24,626 bases of DNA from Dimargaris cristalligena (Eukaryota > Kickxellomycota > Dimargaritomycetes > Dimargaritales > Dimargaritaceae). How positions within the stretch are numbered: position 1 is the stretch's first letter; every line of letters begins with the position of its first letter. The DNA lies in assembly GCA_027576995.1 (NCBI GenBank), contig JANBQC010000427.1:1-24626 (forward strand). The letters run 5' to 3'. The notes beneath the pieces were generated by a model that saw only the letters and a list, made by a program, of their open reading frames with translations, was not told the DNA's origin and ran no database searches. This document shows positions 10,961-21,231 of the stretch, in pieces. The position numbers and the translations under genes were made by a program.

Positions 10961-11856
10961 GGGGGGATATCATACCAGATAACATAGAGCCAAAAGTGAG
11001 TGAGGCGGCTTAGTAGATGGTGGTGGTTTAAAAGGAATCACATGATGGATCACCGGATGTGTGGGGTAACTGTAAAAAGGGTCCAAGACCCAAACTCCGC
11101 AGCTTCTTACAGTAATAACGCTCATGCTTAATGTATGGGATTCCCTTATCAAAGGACCCGACTATTTATTCGATCGCACCACCCAAGTAGGACTCCACAG
11201 GTAACCAAAGTTAAGAGCGAGCGAAGGAATATCGAGAATGAGGAATAAGGAATAGGGAATTGCAGAGGAATAAAGGCAAGGAAGGACAAGCGCCGCGGGT
11301 ATCGGTGATTCTCGTCTAATAATCAACCCTATTACTGATTCTCCACGGACTACTTCTCTACTGGCGGTAGTGACCGTGGTAAAATTGCCACCCCACTTTT
11401 TATATATTACCATCAATGCCTAAAACAGCCTTTTAGACGAGCCGGCCGGACCTGCACAACATAGCGGGGGACCGATGTAGAACTTCTTCGCATACACACA
11501 GAAAGGGGGGGCGCCCCCCCAGTTATTATAGTCTATTACCTGAGCCTCCCCTCCCAACTTCTTAAATTCGCTGCTTTTGGCTATTTGGGTTTCGTTGTAT
11601 GCTCTCGCTGGCCTATGTTTGTAAACCTTACTCACAACGCATATACCCTTTTTCACCTCCATTGTCGTGAACCGGCGTGTCGTTCGACTATTCCTCCTTT
11701 CTCTTATCGCCGCTGATTAGTTTTGTTTTGTTTGGTTCAATCTTAACTTCTCCTAAGCCCTCTTTCTCTTTATAGCGTCAAGTACCCACTAGTTTATCTG
11801 CTCCTCTGTCCCGTGATTCGCAATCCCCTTTCACCCTTCCTCGCTGGTCGGTTGTA
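10961..11856. promoter_or_regulatory. Divergent intergenic region ATG8 / SSK1-like
   Basis: Apart from the pyrimidine tract, this is the shared upstream region of two divergent genes. It has no coding content I support; the small minus-strand frames at 11162-11416 and 11420-11662 have no domain content. It contains a perfect 16-bp G/C palindrome at 11505-11520. The last 170 bases before the plus-strand start (from about 11690) are pyrimidine-rich, as expected for a fungal 5' leader. Confidence 0.45.
11505..11520. repeat. Perfect G7-CG-C7 palindrome
   Basis: Seven G, then C, G, then seven C form a fully self-complementary 16-bp sequence in an otherwise mixed-composition promoter region. It sits 337 bp before the Ssk1-like start codon and about 800 bp upstream of ATG8. 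It could form a very stable hairpin in single-stranded DNA or RNA, or bind a GC-box factor. It could also be a homopolymer sequencing artefact. Confidence 0.8.
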
Positions 11857-14800
11857 ATGGCCGTACCTATCGAACCCACCGCGATCCGGGCCCTCACGTA
11901 CCACCGCCCTGTTGCCCGGACCCTTGTCGCGGCCAACCTGGTCGTGTCCCTGGTTCAGTTGGGTCGGGCCCCATGCGGCATCTCCCTGGTCCAAACCGTG
12001 TGGTGGCTGTTTGGCTGCCACCAGTGGGATGTCCCCGGTGAACTGGTCCTGTCCCTACCCGTGCTGGACCGCCTAGCCACCTCCCCACTGGGCCCCTTTC
12101 TGCGTCACACCACACGCACCGGCCCCGGCCCCCGTCTGCCTGCGTCTGGCGCCGCCCTCACCTGCCTACTGGTTTCCGGCATCGGCCTCCTGACCTTATT
12201 GCTATCGCTGCTAGTGGCCCCGTCCGTGGCCCTCCTGGAACTATGGTCCCATTGGCTATCTGGCCGGTTGTCCTCAGTGCTTGCTTTTCCATTCACCGCT
12301 CTACTCACCGCGGGACAGTACATGGCCTGTTGGTGCCTTCCGGGATTCACCCTAAAGTCCACCGATACTGCCGTTCACCTCCACTGGTCCCTCTCATGGC
12401 TTTCGCTGGCCCCCATCGCCTCCTATCTGGTTCTCTGGGGCGTGGCCCAGATCACCCACAGTCTATACTGCGATGTCCGAGCCTACGGCGAGCACATTAT
12501 TGGACTACCCACCCCCGCCAGTTCCCCGTCGCTCTCCAGTGTCAAGGACAACCAAGGCTATGCCGAAGACGATGCCACCCAGGGCATCAACATCCGTAAA
12601 GCACTCTTTAGGTCCACCCAGACTCTAACCTACTTGGAACAGCAGCTCACCCCCACCGTCCTCATGTCCAATCAAAACCGGCCCGAGCTACTGGCCTCTT
12701 GTTCCATTCCTATCCCTACGTCAGTTCTACTAGCCGTCCATTCCTTCATCCAGCACATTCGTTACCTGGGCAAGCTGCTGCCGGACCCCATTCTAAATGC
12801 CCAGCTCCATCCCGGCACCGACCCGGCGCTATTGCAGGACGTCCAGCTCATGGACCACAACTACACTATGCGGGACCACAAATTATGGACCACCTTTGAC
12901 CTCGTTGATCTTATCCAGGTAGTGGCCGATATCCATGCCGGATTAAGCGCTGTTCTCGATCAGGAAGTCCTCCTGGGTAATGCCATTCGCGTCCAGACCC
13001 AGCTGGCCGTCTCCGAACGGGCATCAGTCACCTCGAGCACCTACGTCTCGAGCGATCCCTTAGATAGTCCTCACCGGGACATGGCGGCCTGGGTCCATGG
13101 TCCGTATGACGGCTGGTACCATATTCTGTGCGCTACGCTTTGGGCCATCCTAGTATCCTCACCTACGAGTTCATGCGTCGAGTTTGGTTTCTTATTGCAA
13201 CCCGCCGATCCCAGCAGTCCCAAGAAGCGGCAGCCTTCACCACGTCCCTCCGGACCCAGCACCACTTTCCAGTGGATACTGCGGCTACGGGACCGCACTA
13301 CCAAGCAATTGATTGATCCCACCGAGGTCGAGGCCCACCAGATTCAGTCGACGCTGCACAGACTATTAACTGACGTCCGCCTCTTTTTACGGGCGGCCCA
13401 GATGGGATACTGTACTACGGAATGGGTTACTCTACCTACCCCCCATACCTGGACTTTGCCGGTCACTCCAACCACCACCCCGGCCACAGTGTACCCGGCT
13501 TCCGAGGCCCTCCCCTCTGGCCAATTCCTCCGGGCCCTCTGTATCCATATAAACCTTCCCTTTGAGTCGTTCTCCCATACCGACCGCGCTTCTCCCAGCC
13601 CATTGGTCGCCACTCCCCGGGCCCGGGCGGCGTATCCCTCTCACATCGCCGACCCCCTTGACCAGATTCGCTCGCGGCACCACCCGTTTCAACGGTCCCA
13701 GTCTGAACCCAGCCCTACCCCAGTGGACTCGACCGAGGCCTCGGGTTATTTTCCTTCTCCCGGCCAAGCTGTACCCGAGCCCCCTTTGGCACCCAGTTCA
13801 CCGTCGATTACTGACGTCTCGCATGACCACATTGCCTCGTTTCTCCAGAGTCTGCGTGGCTTTACCATGTCGTTGTATTATTCACCCCAGTCCTTGTTCG
13901 CTGCCAAAATCATTGACTTCCTAACCCACCGGTCCGATGTCAAGTTGAAGCCCTTTATGATTGACGAACAGTCTTCCCAATCCCCAGGCCAAGCCGCTGT
14001 TCAGGTCAAACTAACCCGACCCAGTGGTAATAAACGAACCAGGGTAGCCGACCTTAATAGCGGAAGCAACCGTAACCGACGTGAATCTCAGGGGAATCCT
14101 GCCAAAGATGCGGAGCGGCGCCCCCATGCATTCATTATTATCGATGATCACCTGCCCACGCTGGAACACCAGTTTATGCAGCTCCGCAACACCCTATCCT
14201 TCGATTATACGGCCAACTCCCGGGGTTCCCAGGCGTCCCAGTCCAGTATGGCCGGTACCCCCTACGGCTCCTTGTCGGCGGGGTTCCCGTCTCCCTGGTT
14301 CAGCACCTCCGGCTCAAACGGAAATGGGCCAAATCCCCATGCATCCCCCTCGTTGAACCCACCCGCCCAACACCGTTTGAATGTATCAGCATCCACCATT
14401 CGGGCGACGTCTATCATTTACTTTACATCCGTCGGCAACTACAAGGAGGTTAAAGCGGTTCTGCATAGACTCCACTCCACTCCACACGCCCTACCGGCCC
14501 CCGATGTCCTGGTATTGCCCAAACCCGCGGGAACCAAGCGGTTTGTCTCCGCCCTCTATGTCGCACTGCACCGACCGGTCTTAGACAGTACAGTTAATTC
14601 CACTGCTGTGTCACCGCCAGTGATGTCTAACCATGGCACTGGTCCGTCGTTCCTAATGGGAGGGACCCCGACCGCCTCCTACCCGGTGGTTGCAGGTGCC
14701 AGCCCACAACAACCACACGAACTTTATTCTAATCCTGAACTGGGCTCGGCCAATCATCCGCTAGGGAGTTATTTCCCCCACCATTTCAGCCCAGCCTACC

Positions 14801-16521
14801 AGAACATGCCGCCCGCTAGCTACTTCGCCCCGGAGGTCTTGGCGACGCCCTTCTGGCCCCTGCCAACGGCACCGGTTCCTCATTCCGCCGCCGGTGGGGA
14901 ACAAGGCAGGCCTACCTCTTTCCCGGCTACAAGTGCACATGTGGGCCAGTTGGGGGGAATAGTAAACTCCACGGCGCCCCGCATATCTCCTACGAAGCTT
15001 GCCTGGGAAACGGCCCACAAACCGCACCCTTCGCTAGGCCCGAGACCTCACCCCATCCAGATTCCCGACAACAAAACTGCGACATCTCCTATTTCCCAAG
15101 TCCTGGATCACCACAATGGAAAGCTACCTCTGGACAAATCCACCGAAGGGATTCCGACTCCGGTAACTCGACCAAGGGCATTACCAACCGAGGCCATCCA
15201 CCCCCCTACCCCTCCTGCCCCACCGGTCTTGGACCCGACCACCCCTCCTCAGCCTATTCCTACCAGTCCGGCAGCCGCCCTAGGTACGTCCCCGCAGGGT
15301 GGTTCCCACTGGCATGTCGGATCTTTATCTTCCCCCGACTCGACCAATCCCACCCCTACGGGGTCTCCCAACCCGGCTGAGAAACCCGTCACCAAGACCG
15401 GCAGCCGGATGAAGAATCGCCTGGATCAGATCCGTAAGAACGCCGCCCGCCGCCGACTGGCCGCGGAGGGTTCAAACGGGCAGTTGGCCCAATCGCCGCT
15501 ACAAAACGAAGTTAGCCAAATCAACTCACCGGTGGTTTCCGGGGAAGCATCCTCGACCACCTCCACCTCGGCGCCTGCCAATTTTGACGCAGGGATGTCT
15601 ACCACACCTCCGAGCCTCAGTTCCTCTCCTGTGGACATCTATAAACCGGCCCAGAATGCCGAAACCGCGTACTCCCTATCCGTCCCGGCCCTCCTGCGCG
15701 CTCAAACTGAAGGAACTGTGCCTTCGGCACCGCCTATATTGACCAGTTCGGCCGCCCATTTGTTGTCCAAGACTTATTCGGTCCGAGGGGCCGCGGACTT
15801 GGCCAATCGTGCCGATTCTCTGGTCAGCCTGGATTCGCGCTTCTCTTCTAACCCAGCCCCCACCATCCCACCCATCAAAGTATTGATTGTGGAGGATAGT
15901 TTGGTCGACCGGCGGATTATCAACCGCTTCATGACCAACCATGGAGTGCGCCACGAACTGGCATCAACGGGCAAGGAAGCCATTCGGAAATGGAACCAAG
16001 ATGTCTACCATCTGGTATTCATGGATCTTCAGCTGCCGGATATGAGCGGAATTGAAATTACCCGCGAGATCCGTCGCCTGGAGGAAAAGCGAATGCAAGA
16101 TATCATTAACCGGCAAAACGGGCTCGGAGCGGGGGGGCGGGTGACTACCCCGTCGACCTGGTCCGCCAACCAGCTCAAACGGGCCGGAAGTACGGTGTTT
16201 GCGGCCGCCGATCTACCACCCGCCATGTTACAACATACCTCGAGCGCGTTTCTATCCGCCAGTACCTCCGCCGATGCCGCACCCCGGACTGCCAATTCCC
16301 CGGCTATCATCGTGGCCCTGACGGCCTCGAATTTGGACTCGGATCGTATGGCAGCGTATGCAGCCGGGTGCAACGACTTCTTGATCAAGCCTATTGATAC
16401 CCATTGGATGCGGCAAAAACTTTTGGAATGGGGGGCGATGCACGCCCTGATTGATTTCGAAGGGTTTAAAAGCTGGAAGGTCGAAGATGCGAAGCGGCGA
16501 CAGCAGGCTAAGAAGGCTTGA
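11857..16521 (+). CDS. SSK1: Ssk1/Mcs4-type response regulator, membrane-anchored form
   Basis: One uninterrupted 1554-aa frame. Ssk1 is the HOG-pathway response regulator that receives phosphate from the Sln1-Ypd1 phosphorelay and, when unphosphorylated, activates the Ssk2/Ssk22 MAPKKKs. The receiver lies at about 1338-1545: the acidic pair is E1346-D1347, the phosphoacceptor D1390 is in VFMDLQLPDMSG, T1489 is in VALTAS and K1511 is in LIKPID. It ends with the Ssk1-typical EWGAMHALIDFEGF. A Ser/Ala-rich insert of about 65 residues splits the receiver before beta-4. A pseudo-receiver with a PKPAG motif (K889) spans about 757-910. A conserved YYSPQSLFAAKIIDFL block is near 674-690. Residues about 345-470 resemble a degenerate histidine-kinase ATPase region. 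The N-terminus has strong hydrophobic spans at about 98-130, 139-162 and 177-205, suggesting membrane anchoring. The linker 910-1335 is Pro/Ser/Thr-rich and probably disordered. The start is the first ATG of the frame, after a pyrimidine-rich leader. Confidence 0.9.
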   Translation: MAVPIEPTAIRALTYHRPVARTLVAANLVVSLVQLGRAPCGISLVQTVWWLFGCHQWDVPGELVLSLPVLDRLATSPLGPFLRHTTRTGPGPRLPASGAALTCLLVSGIGLLTLLLSLLVAPSVALLELWSHWLSGRLSSVLAFPFTALLTAGQYMACWCLPGFTLKSTDTAVHLHWSLSWLSLAPIASYLVLWGVAQITHSLYCDVRAYGEHIIGLPTPASSPSLSSVKDNQGYAEDDATQGINIRKALFRSTQTLTYLEQQLTPTVLMSNQNRPELLASCSIPIPTSVLLAVHSFIQHIRYLGKLLPDPILNAQLHPGTDPALLQDVQLMDHNYTMRDHKLWTTFDLVDLIQVVADIHAGLSAVLDQEVLLGNAIRVQTQLAVSERASVTSSTYVSSDPLDSPHRDMAAWVHGPYDGWYHILCATLWAILVSSPTSSCVEFGFLLQPADPSSPKKRQPSPRPSGPSTTFQWILRLRDRTTKQLIDPTEVEAHQIQSTLHRLLTDVRLFLRAAQMGYCTTEWVTLPTPHTWTLPVTPTTTPATVYPASEALPSGQFLRALCIHINLPFESFSHTDRASPSPLVATPRARAAYPSHIADPLDQIRSRHHPFQRSQSEPSPTPVDSTEASGYFPSPGQAVPEPPLAPSSPSITDVSHDHIASFLQSLRGFTMSLYYSPQSLFAAKIIDFLTHRSDVKLKPFMIDEQSSQSPGQAAVQVKLTRPSGNKRTRVADLNSGSNRNRRESQGNPAKDAERRPHAFIIIDDHLPTLEHQFMQLRNTLSFDYTANSRGSQASQSSMAGTPYGSLSAGFPSPWFSTSGSNGNGPNPHASPSLNPPAQHRLNVSASTIRATSIIYFTSVGNYKEVKAVLHRLHSTPHALPAPDVLVLPKPAGTKRFVSALYVALHRPVLDSTVNSTAVSPPVMSNHGTGPSFLMGGTPTASYPVVAGASPQQPHELYSNPELGSANHPLGSYFPHHFSPAYQNMPPASYFAPEVLATPFWPLPTAPVPHSAAGGEQGRPTSFPATSAHVGQLGGIVNSTAPRISPTKLAWETAHKPHPSLGPRPHPIQIPDNKTATSPISQVLDHHNGKLPLDKSTEGIPTPVTRPRALPTEAIHPPTPPAPPVLDPTTPPQPIPTSPAAALGTSPQGGSHWHVGSLSSPDSTNPTPTGSPNPAEKPVTKTGSRMKNRLDQIRKNAARRRLAAEGSNGQLAQSPLQNEVSQINSPVVSGEASSTTSTSAPANFDAGMSTTPPSLSSSPVDIYKPAQNAETAYSLSVPALLRAQTEGTVPSAPPILTSSAAHLLSKTYSVRGAADLANRADSLVSLDSRFSSNPAPTIPPIKVLIVEDSLVDRRIINRFMTNHGVRHELASTGKEAIRKWNQDVYHLVFMDLQLPDMSGIEITREIRRLEEKRMQDIINRQNGLGAGGRVTTPSTWSANQLKRAGSTVFAAADLPPAMLQHTSSAFLSASTSADAAPRTANSPAIIVALTASNLDSDRMAAYAAGCNDFLIKPIDTHWMRQKLLEWGAMHALIDFEGFKSWKVEDAKRRQQAKKA

Positions 16522-17881
16522 TTCACTATGCCTTTATGGGGCGACCTTAGAAAAGGTGGGTGTGAATTCAGTCCATATCTGATACAATAGCTACATTTCT
16601 TATGCGAATGCATTTTCAATCTACACCACCCATCCAGTCCACTCTAATTGCCGCCTATCCCCTAGATAAGGACGACGCCTCTTATTTCCATCTATTGGAT
16701 GACTATCATCACCGAATATATCCTTTGAGTAATGGCCTCACATATTCCGCGTTTCACAACCTCTGTCGTCTATACCCCCGACTATTTTACCCACTCTTGT
16801 CGCCCTTTTGGCAATCTTCTCTATTACTCTTTCATATATTTTTTGCGAACCACATTGTAATATAGTTCTCATTCCATGACTATGTCCATCATCTAATACT
16901 AGATTGTCATTTCTAGAGCACAAACCACTGGCGTTTATCATAATATAGTTCAAGTTTTGAGGAGATCCTCTCGATCACCTTGGGTATGGCAGTAGTCCTT
17001 TGCTTCAGTGGAGTAATGATACTATTTAGGGATTCACTCGATCACCTCGGTTTAAGGCATCTATTACCTCAAGCACAGGTGAATCGCTGTTTACTTTAGG
17101 AAGCCCACCAGTGAATGTTTCATCGCTACCTTATCGTAAGGCCCTAGAGCGATGTTAAGTAGCTCCATTTAGGACAAGTACCCCCTTCATTACATGGTCT
17201 ACATCCCGCCCATGCCTTCCATTTGAACACTGATACATCCAAGATAAAGAATGAGGCGGTATTGCATATTCCGTATACCCTCGGTAACCAAGGTGAAAAC
17301 ACCCAAAGGCATAGAGGGTTACGTAATAGGGATGCAATATCGGAACTGCACATGTAAAATAAAGTATTGTCAGAGGTTTAGAGCCATTTTACTCTAACGG
17401 TCGACGTAACATTCGTCTAATTCAACTTCAAATTCCACATTAGGAATGGGGTATCAGTGCAATGACCAGAGTCCACTTAAAAGGATTTACGGTCGGCTGT
17501 GGATCGTTTTATAATAGAAAAGGAGTAGTGACGGAGGCGATTTGGAGCAGCCTTTAGTTATAGGGATTATACCCACACCAATTCAAAATGCACTAAATTA
17601 CATTAGCCTAGCCATTCAACGTATGGATTTATCTATCTATATATATATATAGTAGTGGGAGGGGGGGTGAGGAAGGTACTCCACTGCTTTCCACCTGACC
17701 TACAGCTGCCTTTTACCAGCTAGCTCGGTTAACCGTACCGGCTTCGTCACCACATAGTACAGGAGGAATATTCCTTAATTGGCGGTTGCGTTGCCGCTGT
17801 TTATTTCAGCGTTTCTTCTTACTCCTGTTATTTTAACCGTTACCTCGTATAGGCTGTTCAACGCCTGGCCATTTTGCTGCT
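16522..17881. other. Intergenic region with TA microsatellite
   Basis: No coding content is supported. The left part is the 3' flank of the SSK1-like gene and the right part the promoter of the first hydrolase gene. An 11-bp direct repeat CTCGATCACCT occurs at about 16972 and 17038. A (TA)7 run lies at 17638-17651, about 230 bp upstream of the hydrolase start. Small frames on both strands have no recognisable content. Confidence 0.5.
17638..17651. repeat. (TA)7 dinucleotide run
   Basis: Seven TA units sit directly upstream of a G-rich stretch and about 230 bp before the first hydrolase start codon. It may act as TATA-like promoter sequence or be a simple microsatellite. Confidence 0.8.
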
Positions 17882-19545
17882 ATGCTCGTATTCCTTCTCC
17901 AAGCGTGTATCACCACCGGTCTGTTGGTGACCGGCCTGCTTCTCATACTCTACTTAACCTGCTTGGTACTGATACCCACCGTGCCTGGCATTCAAAAGTA
18001 CTTTTTCCATTTCTACTGGCTCAAGTACATTTCCCCCGGCGATTTCGCCCACCCCCAGCGCTACGGACTGCGGTACGATAAGGTGTACAATGGTCAGGTG
18101 CAAGCCTCCGACGGGACCCGGCTCGGTTACTGGCATATTCTACCGGCGCAGGCGGAACCCGTCACGGGCGCACCAGCCAATGGGCCGCGTTCCCACCAGG
18201 CGGCCCAAGCCGAGGACGGGGTGGACTGCCAATCGCAAGAGTTCGAAGCCCGGCTGACCCAAGCCCCCATGGTGATACTGTATCTCCACGGGCAGGGCGG
18301 TTCCCGGGAACGCTCGAATCGTATCGCCGTCTACAAGTCCCTCCAAACGACCATTCCGACAGCCCATATCATTGCCCTCGATTACCGTGGCTACGGCGAC
18401 TCGGGTAAGTCACACCCCGTTTTGATAATAACATGACCAGGGTAGTTGTACCAAGTGGGGACAGGTGGTCTGTAGGCCATGGACCACTTCACATTTTTGG
18501 GGTCTGATTAAAATGGGCACCGTTACTGTTGGGCAAATCCAGTTGCCAGACACTGCTGACACCCTGGGCAATGGGCCATACCATTCCAATATGTTGACGG
18601 GATTTACCAAAAATATTTTAATGGCCAACTATCTAACATCTATACACCGGGTTACCGTGCGTACTGTCTCCATTATTGATCTATTCCGTTAGATGGCCTA
18701 CCGGATAACGAAACGCTAGTGATAAGTGATGCCATAGCTATTTGGAACTATGCCACCCAGCACGGTAAGTGTATCCACCAATTTATATTTTAAATATCCA
18801 TCTATAATTTTAACACGAATAGTGTCCAGCTCCTCGTCAATTATCGCACATGATCAATGTAATTCGCAGGCCTTACAAAATTAAACTCCACCCCCACTTT
18901 GTTTCCGACATCCCCTATTTACAAACATAACAACTCCCTGCCCCCCCAGTTCCCGCGAGCCGGATATTGATTTACGGACATAGTCTCGGGTCCGGCATAG
19001 GCGCCCAACTCTGCCGGATTGTGGAACAGCATGGCGAAACTCCACTCGGACTCTGCCTCGAAGGGGCCATGGCCAGCATGCCCCAAGTGATGTTCGAATA
19101 CCGGGACCAGCCGTTTCTGAAACCCCTTCGCCCCTTCCCCGCTTTGGTCGATTTGTACTCCCGCGCCTGCGTGTTCCGTTTTGATACCGGTAGTATTTTG
19201 CCACTGATCCAATGCCCCATTTTGTTGATCCACGGCCGGGAAGATCGGGTCATCGAAATCAAATTCGCCTACGATATGTTTTACAGTCTGCGGCCGGGAC
19301 ACGGTCCTCCGACTGCCCCGAAACACGCCCTATCCCCCTTGGTGGAGTATGCCAAGGTACAGGCGGCATGTAAATCCCGACCGATCTGGGAAGAAGGCCG
19401 GCTCTTCCGTTGGCCCCGACCGGACAAATCAGCTCAAATGGCCTGGTTCCTTGAACTTGACTACGCCGACCACGACTCGGCCCATGTGTACGAGTCGACC
19501 CAATCTGTATTGGGGAATTTTGTGGCCGAAATAAATTCATCCTAA
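17882..19545 (+). CDS. ABHD12-like alpha/beta hydrolase, copy A
   Basis: Three exons: 17882-18404, 18693-18764 and 18950-19545. Introns are 288 and 185 nt, both with GTAAGT donors, and frame is kept through split codons; the product is about 396 aa. One N-terminal membrane segment spans about residues 5-31. The hydrolase core follows: HGQGGS oxyanion motif, DYRGYGDS strand-turn, nucleophile elbow GHSLGSG with Ser210, HGREDRVI with catalytic Asp297, and a late ADHDSAH segment in which H373 or H377 would be the catalytic His. This order and spacing match ABHD12, a membrane-bound lysophosphatidylserine and monoacylglycerol lipase in animals. Lipid ester hydrolysis at an internal membrane is the likely role; the substrate is not shown by sequence. 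Copy B lies about 1.7 kb downstream in the same orientation. The start aligns with an internal Met of copy B. Confidence 0.9.
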
Positions 19546-21231
19546 ACCCCATTCGGCCGAACCCTCAGAAATGATTGTATCATTTAATCAAATTCAATAG
19601 TTCTTCAAAGTTCGACTATATTATACCTTGGGTCTGGCTTATTAAAACCCGTTCTGATGACTGGTTATGCTCTACCAGAACCCGTAGACTAAACCATATA
19701 TAGTTAGCATTATAGTAGTTGCTAATGTTAATCCACGTTATAGGATCCGACAGTGGGATAGATAGTCCTTACCCGCTGTGCACATTGCTGAAACTCTGAT
19801 CGGGTCTGTTAAATAAAGCGAATCCCCCCAAAACAATCATCAGTCGGTGTCTGCATTTGCCGCCTATAAACCTTTCTCGTATAAATTTTAAAAATGAATT
19901 TCGTTTATGTTTTAGTGGAATAGCTTAAGCACCGTTGCTGAGGGTAGCTAGTTCAATAATAATCGCGAAAATCCTCGAGTACCCTTGAGTGGTTACAATG
20001 TACTGTTCTGCCCACTATATTCCAAACTTGTCGGATCACCCTGTTCACTCAACATATCCACATAGCCTGTAGTTTGATTTACTGTGCCGTTAATTTAAGC
20101 GTGAGAGTATGTCTCATGAACATATACTAAATATTTTTGGATCCACGACAGTTCTAAGTCCATAAAATCACTAGATAGTGCTAGAGCAATGCAGATTACG
20201 TACTGGCCTATGTGGACTTTGCCTGGGTTTTATAGTATCTGGCCCCTTAAGTGCCGAATAAAGTGGCTGTTGAGATCTTGAAATACATTCCTCGTATTAA
20301 ACGTTACCCCGTGAAAAGGAAAAGTGCATTACCGTGCATTGGGGAGGCTGATAGAATCGAATAGTTTGAAATGGAGGCCCACTTTTAAGAAGGTATGAAA
20401 GATAGTCCCAACCGGAGGGGAGGGAGGAGGAAGTCAGGGGAGCTGATGAAGGGGGAGGGCTACCTACATCTCCAGGTGGGAGACTAGAAATCGTGATGGT
20501 GTGCAGGTCACTGGTCTATGTGGTGCTTAGTAACCTAGGAATTCGCTGAGCTGACTTGACCTGCTTTTCCGACCAGTGATTTTTGTTTTCAAGACCTTGC
20601 CTTATGAATTCATAACACTGTGAAATTTTAGCGATACTTTGGGATTCAGCAATCCTGATGGCATTTTGGTTTAGGACAAGTAGTAAAGTTTTACTTCTAT
20701 TTTTCCTAAGGATACTATTTGCCCTTCACAATTGCTTATCAGAGCTATGTATATATCGATTTCTCGGATTGTCAGCTTAATATATTGGTACATTGCCATT
20801 ACTAACAAATCCAAATTTAATGTTCGATGCTAACTTTGGGCGTTCTAGGTCTATCCCCCGGCTCCGCAACCCTCACAAGGTCTAGGAGTTATTTTAACTT
20901 GCAGGCAACCAGTTTATTTACGAATTCTTGAGAACGGGCACTCTAAGGAGCCTGTATCGCCTAGTCATTGAATATAGCGTGCATAGAGTATCACGTAATG
21001 CTATTTGATCAAAAAAGTGACAAAACACGGCCCAAGCCAATACCACTGACGCGGTTTCCATCTACTCTGGTAGGGTCCCTTTGGCTATATTAAATCGCGG
21101 CATTAGCCATTATTTTATCATCATATAGAAGGGTTGGGTTCATTGACCCCAAGTTATCCGGCAACCCACCACCCGTCTTTACCGGCCATCTGCGCTCGCG
21201 TTTACCATTGAAAAGCGTGCCGCTCTCACCC
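19546..21231. other. Spacer between tandem hydrolase genes
   Basis: About 1.7 kb with no coding content that I support. It includes a purine-rich block at about 20410-20460 and a pair of interleaved short inverted repeats at 20503-20579, listed separately. The right end is the copy B promoter. No degenerate third hydrolase copy was seen: no GHS-G motif or related exon boundary was found in this stretch. Confidence 0.5.
20503..20579. repeat. Interleaved short inverted repeats
   Basis: GCAGGTCA (20503-20510) pairs with TGACCTGC (20557-20564), and TCACTGGTC (20508-20516) pairs with GACCAGTGA (20571-20579). The two left arms overlap by three bases, so two mutually exclusive hairpins are possible. 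They sit about 650 bp upstream of the copy B hydrolase start. Function is unknown; chance is possible at this arm length. Confidence 0.5.

Noticed and set aside
10564..11152. Minus-strand open frames upstream of ATG8 rich in Leu, Ser and Pro
   Set aside because: They are translations of the pyrimidine-rich promoter tract, giving Leu/Ser/Pro-rich peptides with no family content.
16029..16619. 196-aa minus-strand open frame
   Set aside because: It overlaps the receiver domain of the Ssk1-like gene in antisense. GC-rich coding DNA often leaves the opposite strand open, and the product has no recognisable content.
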